A stretch of 64,000 nt of DNA from Meandrina meandrites. Lineage: Eukaryota > Cnidaria > Anthozoa > Scleractinia > Meandrinidae. The stretch lies in the NCBI GenBank assembly GCA_963693305.1, contig OY855903.1:20719755-20783754 (forward strand), given 5' to 3'. How positions within the stretch are numbered: position 1 is the first letter of the stretch; the number at the start of each line of letters is the position of its first letter. The notes under the pieces were generated by a model. That model was not told where the DNA came from. It searched no databases and worked only from the letters and a program-made list of their open reading frames with translations. This document shows positions 23,013 to 34,800 of this stretch, piece by piece. The position numbers and the translations under genes were made by a program.

Positions 23013-26000
23013 ATGAGCAACCCGCTAGTGAATGGTGTGAAGGAGGCCGCGAACTCAAGCAAAAGTGGTAATAAACAACTTTGATCCTTTGCAATTGTCT
23101 CAAGAAACATCACGCACATATTATTCAGTCGTCGATTAACTGTTTAACCGCTTCCTGTTTCGCTCTTTCTGTACAGGGGATGATGGCGAAGACGGAGCTT
23201 GCTTAATTTGTGGCGATAAGGCCACGGGCAAGCATTATGGAGCGTCGAGTTGTGACGGATGTAAGGGGTTCTTTCGACGAAGCGTGAGAAAAAATCATGT
23301 TTACGCTTGTCGCTTTCAAAGAGCTTGTGTGATCAACAAGGATAAACGGAATCAATGCCGTTACTGTCGGTTACGAAAATGTTTTCGGGCCGGCATGAAG
23401 AAAGAAGGTAGGAACAAAAACATAAGCTTATTCATTCTAAGCTTACATTTGTTCGTGGCCATCATAAGCTTTGAGCCTAAACAGAAGTTTGACGTTTACG
23501 TATACAAGTACTCGATTTTCAAATGTTAGAACTATGAAGTTCAAATTCCTTGGAAATCGCTTTCAAAGTTTACAGAGTTGAGGCTAAGCCGAAGGCTAAG
23601 TTCCACTTCCTAGCAGTAACAGTAATACCGTAAAATTCCGGTTATAAGCCCTGGGCTTATACAACTTCGTAAGGGGCTTTGGGTGGGCTTATAAGCGGAG
23701 GGCCTTATATCCGGGTGGGCTTATAAGCGGAATAAAAAAAAAACGTTTCGAAACGAGCCACGGCAGTGTTGACCAAAAATACGTTTTTAAGTTAAAAAGT
23801 CATAATAAAGCAACATTTAGCCCTGTTCAGTACTCTCATCCAGCAGAGGGGGGGCTTATATCAGGGGGGGGGGGAGGGGGGGGCTTATAACCAGATCTAT
23901 TTTATTGTTTCCAGGTAGATGGGCCTATAACCGGGGTGGGGGGGGGGGGGGTATAGGCGGGGGGGCTTATAACCGGAATTTTACGGTATGTTAGAACAAG
24001 TACCTTGGCAAGCTTGTTTTTGTCGAATCGACTCGCGTGTGATTGGGTTTGTTGTGAAAATACAAATCAGTAAAGACTTGTTTCCAAATAATAAAATTAT
24101 CCCTGAATGACTTTGGCAGTGGTAAGGCTTCAGATTTACAGTTTTGTCGAAGGGTAGGAGATGGGAAGTAGTGTAGATGATGGTAATTACTTGTGTAAAC
24201 AAATTTTGATTGAGGTAAAACATTTGAGATTTTGTGCGTGTTTGTTGTATTGCGTTAGTATGGTTATGGCATTTTGTTACAAAGGATGAGATTAAGGAAA
24301 ACATACTGTGGAGTAACTTTTATAATAATATTGAAAATAAACTCACTTACCAAGAAATAACATTTTGTTTTTCAAATGTATGTCATGCATGTTTAATGTT
24401 TACCCAGCATTTTTATAGCTATATTTCATTTCTCTTGATGCTACAAAGTTGCAAAGTTTTGTTTTGTTTTGTCCAAGAAATACACTTGATGGACAAGAGT
24501 AATAATGAAATTTGTAAAGTAAATACACTTGAACAGTTGATCGCTTTTAAGCCAATCACAGGACAGTTTAATTTTGGTTTATTTTTGTTCCACTTCTTTG
24601 CTTAGAGCAACAGAGCTTCAGCAATGTTGAACATCCTTTTACCTCTCTTTGCTTTTAGACCACTATGGTCAGCTTCAAGGTTTGACGAAGCAAAGGGTCA
24701 ATAACATAGTTTATACTGCTACAGTGAAACTTTATTATCCAGACTCTTGGGGACTGGGCTAATTGGTCTGGATAATTTATTGAGAGTCCGGATAATCGAA
24801 ATATGAACATATTGTAATGAGCTAGATGATCTTATGCCTGGTTACTAAGCTACGAGCGTTCCATGGACACACATTCTTGTCATCACACAAAAACCAATGG
24901 AAAACTGTGTTTAATGAAAAAATACATAACAACAAATACCAGAAAATCATCAATCGTATGTCAAAGTTGGTGGAAACGATGTTCATCTTGATTTGAATCT
25001 TTATGGTATTTATAAATTCATGAAGAAAATGGGACCAGAGTAGCAAGTCCGGATAATTGAGAAATCTGAATAGTTTAGGTCCGGATAATTGAGGTTCGAC
25101 TGTATTAAGTCGTTTGACCATACAAGAGCCAGAGAACATTAAAAATACAACACACTAACATATATTAAGCAAGAGGTTGGAGCTAACTGACAAGAAAAAT
25201 GAATTAGAATAATAAATCCCTCATTCAATGGTTTTATGGAAAATCCTGTGGACATTTTACTCATTTCTTTAAGTTTTCCTCATCTCTGTGAGGCTAAGAA
25301 TATTGACTGGTTTCAGTCACTAAGTAGTGTAGCAGCTCTCATAACCACATAATTCTACTGGCCCTCTAGTGCAGCAGGTGCCATTTTATTTTTGGGGCTA
25401 GAGGCATTGTTCCTGTTGTTTGTTCTACTGGGATGAAACTATCACACAAACAAAACAGGATTTAATAAAAATGGTGTGTTCATTTGTCATGAGAGTGGGA
25501 CAAAGAACAAAAAATCTGACTCCCCGATGGGAATCAAACCCATGGCCTTCCAGATACCGGTTGGGCACTCTAACCACTGAGCTACAAAAGAGTGTTGGTG
25601 AGCTGGGCTATTTACCAGGTTCATAAGTGGCATGCACCCTGCATACTGCTAGGATCAGCAATGTTGAAAGCATCAAATTGTAATAAATAATGAGAGATGG
25701 TAAATTTTAAGCTCGGAGAAAACAACATCTGTTATAGTGCAACCTCAGTCTCATGCTAGTTGACTTCTCTCTGTAGCTGTTCAAAATGAGAGGGACACCA
25801 TCTCAAAAAGGCCTCGTAGGGAGGGCTCAGAGAACAGACATGGCCTCACCGCTAATGTGTTATTATCAGCAGAGATTCTGTCACGTCCTGCAACTTCACC
25901 ACCAGGTAGTGTATGTTTTTTTTTAGTAATTTTGGTAATGTACAAAGCAGCAAACACATGCATTCAAATAAACTCTATAAATGAGCCTTTTTTTCTTTCA

Positions 26001-27808
26001 TTGCAATTTGGTACAGACTGTAGAGTACAACTGAGCTATAGGACTCCTTATCGTATTATTTGTGATCTGCCCCTTACCTAACATCAGTTTCCTGCATTTT
26101 GAAACAGAAAGCATTAGCCTGGACAAGGAAGCAAGCTACAGTTACATTTGTGAGTCAATGCGCCAGCAACTTCTGGTACTGGTGGAGTGGGCAAAAAACA
26201 TACCGGCCTTCTGCGAGTTGTTACTGGATGATCAGGTGGCCTTGTTACGAGCTCACGCTTCTGAACACTTAATACTGGGTGTCGCAAGGCGCTCTATGAA
26301 CTTGAAGGACGTTTTATTACTTGGAAACGACCTTGTGATACCAAGAACAGCTGGGGATGTTGACATGCGGAGAATAGCAATTCGTATCCTGGAGGAGTTG
26401 ATTGAACCTATGAAAGAGTGGAATGTTGATGATACTGAACATGCTTGTCTCAAGGCCATTGTCTTCTTTAATCCTGGTATGTTGCCAAAAAAAAAAAATC
26501 TACAGTGTAGCTACCTGTTTTGGGAAGCATTTCTGGAACTTATTGTTACTTATTTTTGTGGGAACTTAGTTTGTCAAAATGAAACAGGCTATTTTACAGG
26601 ACTTAATTTTCGTGCTTTGACCAAAACAATGTTTTGAAAACATTAAAAAGATGTTTTGCAGGTCTTTAATGGTTGAAAATCACAGAGATTAAGTCCTGTG
26701 AAAATAAATAACAGTAAATAGATAGTCTTATGATACCATGTGTATGAAAATGACTTAATGTTTTTGGCGACATGTGTTATGGTAAAAATTAATTTTGGTT
26801 TGAAATTGTTGGAACCAGTTGGATTTTTATCTTTCTTTGTCTGATGTCATAATCTGAACTAAAAAATTCGCTGTGAAGTTGCCTTCTTAGTTGTCTGGAA
26901 CAGAAACTTAAAGGGAATATTCATGACCAAACAATGATTTAATTTCCAAGCAAGTGACAGGCTGTTACTAACTGTATTGTAATTGAATTTGGATCAGATA
27001 TATGCTATTACTTGAATTTAGTTGGTGAAAAAAATTCCCTGCCAACAGAAGACAGACTGATAATCTAATCTGCTGCTATATCTTTTGTGTCTTAGATGCC
27101 AAGGGACTAAGTGATTCTGTGAAGATCAAATCATTAAGATTTGAAGTTCAGACAATGCTAGAGGATCACATTGCTAAAGACCAGTATGACAGCCGCGGCA
27201 AGTTTGGAGAACTCCTCCTTATGCTTCCGACGATGCAGAGCATAGCCAAAGAGATGATTGATCAAGTGCAGTTTGCAAGACTGTTTGGTGTAGTTAAGGT
27301 TGATGACCTTCTTCAAGAAATGCTACTTGGAGGTTGGTTTGCTAAAATTAGTATTAGATTCATTAGACTACGACAAGTCACTCGGTCACTTTTTTTTTCA
27401 GGGTTAGTAAAGTGGATAAGCATGTGGCCAAATAATATTTTATGCTTCCCTAGATCTAAACTTAAGATAATTTCTAGTGAAAAATTTTAATCACCAAGAA
27501 TCCTTCTTCTCTTGTTCATTTTCACAGGTACCAATATTGCCGAGCAGCTGGATGCAGCAAGCATTGTGCAAATGAGCTCACCCCCTCCCTCTGCAGTTCC
27601 AACACCTCAATCCCCAGTCACCAGTCTTCCCTCATCCCATCCTGAGGTATTCAACCCAGCCTTGGTGTCCCCAGTGAATGTGCCAGGACCCAGTGTGGTC
27701 CCTCCAATGCAACCAGTACCCATGGTCCAGGACAGACCATTTGTATCAGGAACACCCACATCTCCCCCTGGAGGTGTTGTACCAAAGACAGAGAGATTTG
27801 ACACATGA
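23013..27808 (+). CDS. HNF4: HNF4-like nuclear receptor, copy 3 (complete)
   Basis: Six exons: 23013-23067, 23177-23407, 25777-25905, 26108-26476, 27096-27332 and 27528-27808, giving 433 codons plus stop. ATG 23013 ([18 protein letters not shown]) is preceded in frame by TAG at 23004, so the start is well supported. Exon 2 gives the C4 zinc-finger DNA-binding domain with P-box CDGCKG. Exon 3 is the hinge, exons 4-5 the LBD with helix 12 (LLQEMLLGG), and exon 6 the Pro-rich F domain. Length is close to vertebrate HNF4A. Copy-specific residues are [12 protein letters not shown] in the DBD, SYICESM (others SDICESM), GDVDMRRI (others GDAEVRRI) and LIEPM (others LVEPM). Intron 2 is 2.4 kb because of two MITEs; the last intron is about 200 bp shorter than in the other copies. 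Confidence 0.92.
23626..23988. mobile_element. TA-flanked MITE, family GGGCTTATAA (copy a)
   Basis: Ends TACCGTAAAATTCCGGTTAT and, inverted, ATAACCGGAATTTTACGGTA. The interior repeats GGGCTTATA units and long G-runs. A second member lies at 40431-40786. It is absent from the same intron of HNF4 copy 2. Confidence 0.8.
24720..25104. mobile_element. Tc1/mariner-pogo type MITE
   Basis: Left end TACAGTGAAACTTTATTATC; right end GGATAATTGAGGTTCGACTGTA. Internal GTCTGGATAAT/GTCCGGATAAT units alternate in orientation. The TA boundary and the TACAGT start are typical of mariner/Tigger-related MITEs. Located in HNF4 copy 3 intron 2. Confidence 0.7.
25521..25593 (-). mobile_element. tRNA-like SINE head in HNF4 copy 3 intron
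   Basis: The minus strand shows an A box (TAGCTCAGTGGTTAGAGTGC), a perfect 5-bp T-stem (ATGGG/CCCAT) around TTTGATT, and a TTTTTT run about 10 bases downstream that could end pol III transcription. It is orthologous to 9730-9803. Confidence 0.6.
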
Positions 27809-28211
27809 CAGTGAAGTGTATAGAGAGAAGGCACAGCTAGGCATGGCCATTGTCAAGACTGTTAGTCTGTTAGAATAGAACAAGGTCATTGGGTCCTGTA
27901 ATAGAGGCTAGTCTCTGACATGCTGTAGACACCATGTTAAATGTAATAGCAGTCCCAATTGCGGCTCTTCCTTGGGTTGTCAAACACGTATGTTCTCACA
28001 AATGGATACAAGCCTGTCTAACAATCTATTGTGGTAAAAACTAGTAAGATTGTTTTATAACTCTTCATGTAGGTGGCATGAAAAGTGCATTTTCCTAACA
28101 AGGGACAGTGCTACCAACTGTTAAGAATATCAGGGTGATTTTCACTTGAGTGTTGAGTGTTGTACAAAATGCAGTTTGCTTTTAGATTATGAAGCTTACT
28201 GACTGGTTTAA

Positions 28212-28562
28212 AGGGGCACTGTCACAGACATTTTTTGGCTTTTTTTAATTAAACGACACCAAAAGTATGACTAAGTACTTTCAATTTGGAACATAAAGGG
28301 AAGGATATCAAACAAATTGTTTAAAGAAGAGGGTGACCGTAAATAGTTTTCGTTCATTTTTTCAAGCCACAAGGACAGAACTTGAAAAAGTCAGGGTGAC
28401 TTTTTCAAGTGATATGATACACAGTGATATCATTCTATATTTAGTTTCAGTACACTGGTATAGTAATTTTCAGAAAACGTGACCACTGTTAATAGGTTCC
28501 ATTTGTGTAAACATTTTTTGGGGCAGTTGAATTTTTGAAGTAATGCTCGTGACAGTGTCCCT
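28212..28562. mobile_element. TTAA-flanked MITE, 3' flank of HNF4 copy 3
   Basis: This is the best preserved of the three orthologous insertions: TTAA at 28208-28211 and 28563-28566, termini AGGGGCACTGTCAC and GTGACAGTGTCCCT, and the central CTTGAAAAAGTCA hairpin intact. Confidence 0.75.
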
Positions 28563-29495
28563 TTAAAAAAAACTTGAGCCACTTTCTCGAACAACCAGAT
28601 GTTAAATCCAAACCAATCTTGACTTGGATGCATGTGTTTTCTTATGCTTCAGGCTGGCAACTTGTATTTGCTTCGTGTATTGTTTGGTTCACTGGATTGT
28701 TTGTGTCCTTTGTGTGATTACTTTGGTTTATGGCACTCAATGAAAATTACCTCTATAACCACCTTCTCATGCTCTTGTTACTTAAAACTTTTCTGCAAGT
28801 GGTCTACAGTATATGAATGCAAACAAAAATTTATTCTTCTCCCTCGTTCAACAATTCATCTTCTCCCTAGTAGGTAAGAAACTACTGATAGAAAATTCTG
28901 GGAAATGAAAGGAATTGAGCCTGCTATATTTTCCAAAAATAATTTAAAAGAAACAGATTTCATGTATTGACAAATTTAAATCACATCTTGCGCAATGTTT
29001 GAATTATTATTTTAATTGAGCAATGAAGACGTCAATTAAAAAATTAGTTAGTGGATTTTTTAAGTAAAATACTATTACTTAGCAGGCCGCTGTTACTGGG
29101 TTTGCTGTAGAAGACAGTTAAATTTATTAATTAGTAGCACCAAATGAAAGCTGCGGTTCTTGAATGCTCATAATTCAATTATGCTTTCAAAGTTCTCACT
29201 CGTGTTATTATTTAGCAGAATTATTTTCTGAAGGTCTTTTTGAGTGATAGATGACAGATGTTGTCAAAAGAGGCCTGAAAGTACACCCTTGAGATCACAT
29301 AGCGTATTAGAGGTTATTTTGTAAGGAGGCAGGGCCACGATTATTTAGTAGCTGTTTATGTGCACTGCATGAGGCCAGTTTTGACTGGCTGTGTGGCTTT
29401 ACCTACAAACAGTTAACTTTTACTAGTATCTTCAACAGTGTTGTATAGTTTTACATCTTAGCTGTGTATGATCACTTAAGGAAGTTGCTCTTTGC

Positions 29496-31570
29496 AAAAA
29501 ACACATTACATGTATTGCCCCTGAGAAACAGATTACTAGTTTAAAAAGCTTGCCAAATTATGAAGTGTAAGTGGGCTGTTGGCTAAAACCTTTCTAAAAC
29601 CTTTACAAAACATTTAAATAGTATTAAAGCCAGTTACAGGAATAATGATGGGAGGTGCCTTGAACTAAGAGTTAGTGCATGGACTCTGCACAAGACACTT
29701 AACTAAGACCAAAAGTATTAATGGGGAGAATTAAAATGTTATAGGGCTACCTGATTCACATGGTGCGGCTTTCTTGCATGTGATAAGCTTACAACATGAC
29801 TTACTAGGAACATTTACATGCACGTGCATCTGTCATAAGGTGGTAGGTTGTTTAAACAACACAATTTGTATTGTAGTCATGGCATGAGCGTATCACATCA
29901 ATAATCATATTCAAGCAGATTTCACTTGCCTACCCAAATTAAATCAGGAACAAATTACAAATTGTGGGATACTCTTGTCTTTAATTTAACACAAATCATT
30001 GTTTACAATGTACATGTATATATATTTACTTATTAATGATCAGTGCCATTAAAGACACCATTACTCAATTTAGACTGGCCAAGAGTCAAAATTAACCACT
30101 CCTATCCTACTATAAAAAAATAAAAGATAAAAAAAGAGCCATAATATATAGTTCAGACTGATTTACCTTGTGTTCAACAGATGGCTGAAAATTCTTGAAT
30201 AATAATATTATCTGTATGTGCCAAGTCTCCAAATTTGCAGACATACTGGTATTTTTTTTTTTAAAGAAAGTACACTGCTAAATTAGAATTTCCAGAGGGG
30301 TGGGAGTGTTAAAACCGAACCACCTTCTATGGGAGGGATTTGCATGACAAGTTAAACTACTTATAACTGAACTTTGCTGCTGAGCAATTGATACTGTTTT
30401 AATTTAATAAATAATTGCATTAAAACACGTTTTCTAGCTAGTAGTACACAAAAGTCTCCTACAAAGAATGCTATAATTTACATCGTCACACATGTACAAC
30501 ATTCCATTTTCAAAACCCAAATGACAGCTCCAAAGGAATTTCCTTTTTACACCAATGCTCGAACATAAAAAAGCTCATGGATTAAAAATTGTTCTGTCCG
30601 TAAATGTCATGGATATAAAACATCCATTTGTTTTTGTGTGCTTGCTATAAAAGTATTTTCAAGTTTGTTGTGAACATCAAGACTTATACATTTTTCTGAC
30701 AAATCAATTTTTATTTTAAATTTTTTTTAAGCAGAAGCAGAGGCAATAAGCTAGCATAATTTTGCTGTACATCTGTTGAACATGGTCCTAATCTTCTCCA
30801 GTTGTGTACCGATATTTCATAGTAGATGGTGAATTACTGAAGTTGATGTTCGTATCATACATCAGGGAACGGAAATTATGACAAAAACCTTCAGATTATG
30901 TCCAGAATTGAATGCTAATGAGATGCACGCTCTTTATAATAAGCATCACAAAGTGTCCTTGCTGATAAAAGTTCACCAAAACACACATAATTCTGTCAAA
31001 TATGAAGTAGTATGAAAACATTCAATAAACCAGTCATACATGAAGTACTTGCTAAACAATACCTGTGCTCAATCTCGGACATAAGTGAACAGCTTGGAAC
31101 GTACATTGTGCATTGATAATGCATTTCTGGAGACACTTGAATTTTACCCATATATATCCTATATGGCATGAAATATGGTTAAAAATATTTGTTAAATTTA
31201 TTTTGTGGCATTCAATGCCTATTGCAATGAATCAAAAAGACTTTCTATTAATAAGGATGTCCTGTTGTAAGACTAGAAAAATCCCCATTAATTTTAGCTG
31301 TTAAATGTGGATGTATGTTCATGCATGTTCATGTTGTGGCTTGAATTTCTTTGTGGTTTAAATTTTACAAACCGCTTGTGAGATATGGATGCACCAGCTC
31401 CTGTCCCAGGAACAACATATAAACAAACCTACAAGTTGTAAGCTGTTCTAAACATCTAATGTATGTAGAACTTGACACTGTTCTGTATACACAAAGTACG
31501 TGGTGATACTATTTACATAGCAACCTTTAACTGAGTCAAATACTTCCTTTATTAGAATACCTTAGCAGTG
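29496..31570. other. spacer between HNF4 copy 3 and DCAF11
   Basis: HNF4 copy homology stops at about 29495. No exon with recognisable similarity is seen on either strand. Since DCAF11 is transcribed toward this region, some of it is likely its 3' UTR. Confidence 0.4.
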
Positions 31571-31575
31571 TGTAT

Positions 31576-31765
31576 TAATCTGATCCCATAAAACAGTCGA
31601 CCAAAATGTTGGCCAATATGTCGGCCGACAGTCGGTCAAATTAACAAGTTTTTTGTTTGCTTATAACTAACACTTTGATTATGAATCAGTCCACACAATT
31701 GTTGCTGTGACTGTTAGGTCAGCAAATACGTTGGATCCAACATGTTGGCTGACACATTATCCAAG
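31576..31765. mobile_element. degenerate relative of the Merlin element ends
   Basis: It contains AATCTGATCC at the left, then ATGTCGGCCGACAGTCGGTC, and GTTGGATCCAACATGTTGGC toward the right. These are the terminal and subterminal motifs of the element at 51621-53417, but with no transposase between them. It lies just downstream of the DCAF11 stop. Confidence 0.4.
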
Positions 31766-31876
31766 ACGTTATTAGTATCATATTACTTTTATCATTATTT
31801 ACACAATATATGATTTGTGATCCTGTTGGACACACTCCTTCTTGGTGGATTACTAAAAAATACCAGCTGTATGATT

Positions 31877-34800
31877 TTAAAAAGTTAGAAGATTTCTCTG
31901 TAAGAGACGGATCGAGCGACGGCATGGAGGGTTATCCTTAGCTACAGGTTCTTCCTCTTCTTCTTTACCATCATCACCCTTTCTCTTGTACCTCCATAAG
32001 CCAAGCGTCCCATCCCACTAGAAAAGATATTTCAAAAATGTTATGAGCTTATCGACTGAATGGGGGGAGGGGGGGTAGAGCAGGGGGGGCTGGATGGGAA
32101 GATATTTTGTTCAAGGTCATGTGTATGTGTTGTGGTTTAAATTAAGTTTTGGCTTAAAAATATTCAAACAAGCATGATTTTTATTTTCATTTGTAATGTT
32201 TCATATTCATTATCATTATTTCAAACAAGGGAAAATTAAAACCAAACTGGTTTGTAAACATAGAAAATATCTTGGTTAATGTTCTGAATTAAGTGCAACA
32301 AATGAATGAATATTGTTGACTTTTTTAGTACTGGCTAATGCTACTTTGCCTTTTGACAATGCAAAATCTCTGACATTCAAATCCCAACTACTGATGCTAA
32401 CAATCAATGTTATTATGGAAACAGCCAATGAATAAATTAAATGGATCCAAATCTGCCAATCACAACTGGCAGATGTGACCTTTTGAACCCAATGAGTGCA
32501 CTTCTGTGCACTTCTGCAGGTCTGCTTAGATGCAGGTGGGGGGACTTGAGCAGGGTTTGTGTGCTATAGAAAGGCACCGTAACTGGGCCATATGGTAGAA
32601 GGTAAAGTCTGCTTACGAGCCAAGGGGCCCATCAGGCCAGAGCTCATCCCGGTTTTCGTAGCATGAAGCGACTAGGAGTATTTCTACTCCCCCCTGGATG
32701 GGATGCTAGTCCATTGCAGGGTTACCCCCAGCAGTAAATTCGCCGGTACCCATTTATCCACCTGGGTGAAGAGAGGCACTATGAGAGTAAAGTGTCTTGC
32801 TGAAGAACACAACACCATGCCCCGGCCAGGGCTCGAACCCGGACTGCCCGATCCGGAGTCCAGTGCACTAAGCATTAGGCCACTGCACCTCCCAACCATA
32901 TGGCAGTATGATAAAAAATAGTAGCACTGCTCCTTTGAGGGAAGCAATAGGGCAACTTATTTGATCTACTAGTAGTAAGAAAATGGTTTAACTTACCGAA
33001 GTGCTGACAATCTCATTTTCATAAGGATGCCATGACACATCACGTACTGCTTGTCTCTGTTTAACAGTCAAGATTAACATGTTTCTTGTAGTCAAATGGC
33101 TGAGATAATTTATTTTTGTTTTGTTTGGGTAAAGAAATGACAGAATAACTTAAACCAAGGAAGCAACAATCTCACACAAATTCTTGCATTGTAATGACTC
33201 ACAAATTAAAGGTAAAAAACTAAATTTGACTTGCACGAAAAACCCTCTTGCATTTTTGTGGTTCCTAAAACAATGTCAGGGAATTCTTTTCTAACAGAAA
33301 CACCTCCGTCACAATCCCATTCTTAATATCCTTTCTGCTTTCCACTTCTATCTATAAATTAAAATCCTTTCAGTCATGCAATAAATCTCTTATTAACCAA
33401 GCTTGCCCAGGACTGTACTGGGAAAATATTGGCCTTCTGTCTGTTTTTTATTTTTTTTTTGTTAACACCTCTGGTTAATATTTTCCCAGAATGACCCTTA
33501 TGCTTGATTGGTTAATAAGATGCGTATACAGTGGGCAGGCAAGGGAGATAATCACATACTAAGAGGAAGGATAGGGTTGATAATGATATTTGATCGGCCC
33601 TAGCCAAAGAAAAGGACTTGCAAATGCCTTTTCATACACTACTGGTAAATTATTAATTTTTTTTTGTTGTAGACATGAAAAGGACATGTTCTGTGTAATG
33701 GTATGAAGGATACATGTCCTGTTAGTCGGGTGGTAACCTTTCCAGTCAACACATCGTAAACTAAAACACAAAAATAATACAAAATAGTATTAAAATTTCT
33801 TAATGATCAAATATCCCAGAATAATAACTATATTAATTTTGTTTGAAAGGTGGCATGGTGCCAAAAAACCATGGAAGGTGGTATGCATAAAAAAGTCATG
33901 GCTTTCAAGTACATTTTGACTCTTAAATATAGGTGTTAGTTTAATTTGTAAGATATAACTTATGTACTATAATAATTATGCCGAAAGACAACTTGACCGA
34001 CAATATATTATTTAAAGTGTCTAAATAAGCTTAAATGTTCGTGCAATAAATTGGCCTTAATGGCTGTTAACCTAATTTAATCAAATATAGATAAAATAAA
34101 ACGGCATTAGTCAACTCCGTCAAGTACTTACTGACAAGTGAGCCTGTGGAGCATCCAGAATAGATGTACCTCTGAAGGAAGAAATGAAAGAGAAACTGTC
34201 ATGAGTAAATTCATAATTCTGGCCAAAAGGAAATGGAGGCTCTGGATTGGCTACTTCCTAAGAAGTCCAACAAATAACATCACCAAGGAAGCCCTATTAG
34301 TGTTGGACCCCCAAGGGTAGATGTAGGCAAATGAAACCAAGTTTAACATAGAGACCTTTCAAAGCAGAATCAAAAGTAAGACTGGGCCTTGCCTGGAATG
34401 AGGCATCAAAAAGAGAATTCTGGGTGTATATTTCTATTACATGTCTGAGTGTTTTGTAATTTTGCTGTTGTTTTGACAGTATATTATTAGACAACCTGGG
34501 AAAATGAAGGCAATTCTTCAACTCCAAGGATCCATAGGGTTTTCCACTGACAATAGATTGTTTTCATGTGACTTTACAGCAGCCATGTTGGTGTTCAATA
34601 GACTTTCCCTTCATTGGGAACTAAAATTAATTGTATTTTCATGCAAATTCTGCACAAAAATTTTGAATTGTTTGGTCCACCACATGATTGGAAATCATCT
34701 ATAGGAGATCGTAATAAATTTATAGGTACCGGTATGTAATGTGTTCAAAGGGCTACTGACAGCTACTTAACCATTTGGACAGATTGCATGCCTATTAGTT

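Noticed and set aside
26062..26637. 191-codon open frame over HNF4 copy 3 exon 4
   Set aside because: It runs through the conserved acceptor (26107) and donor (26477) into intron; only 26108-26476 is exon.
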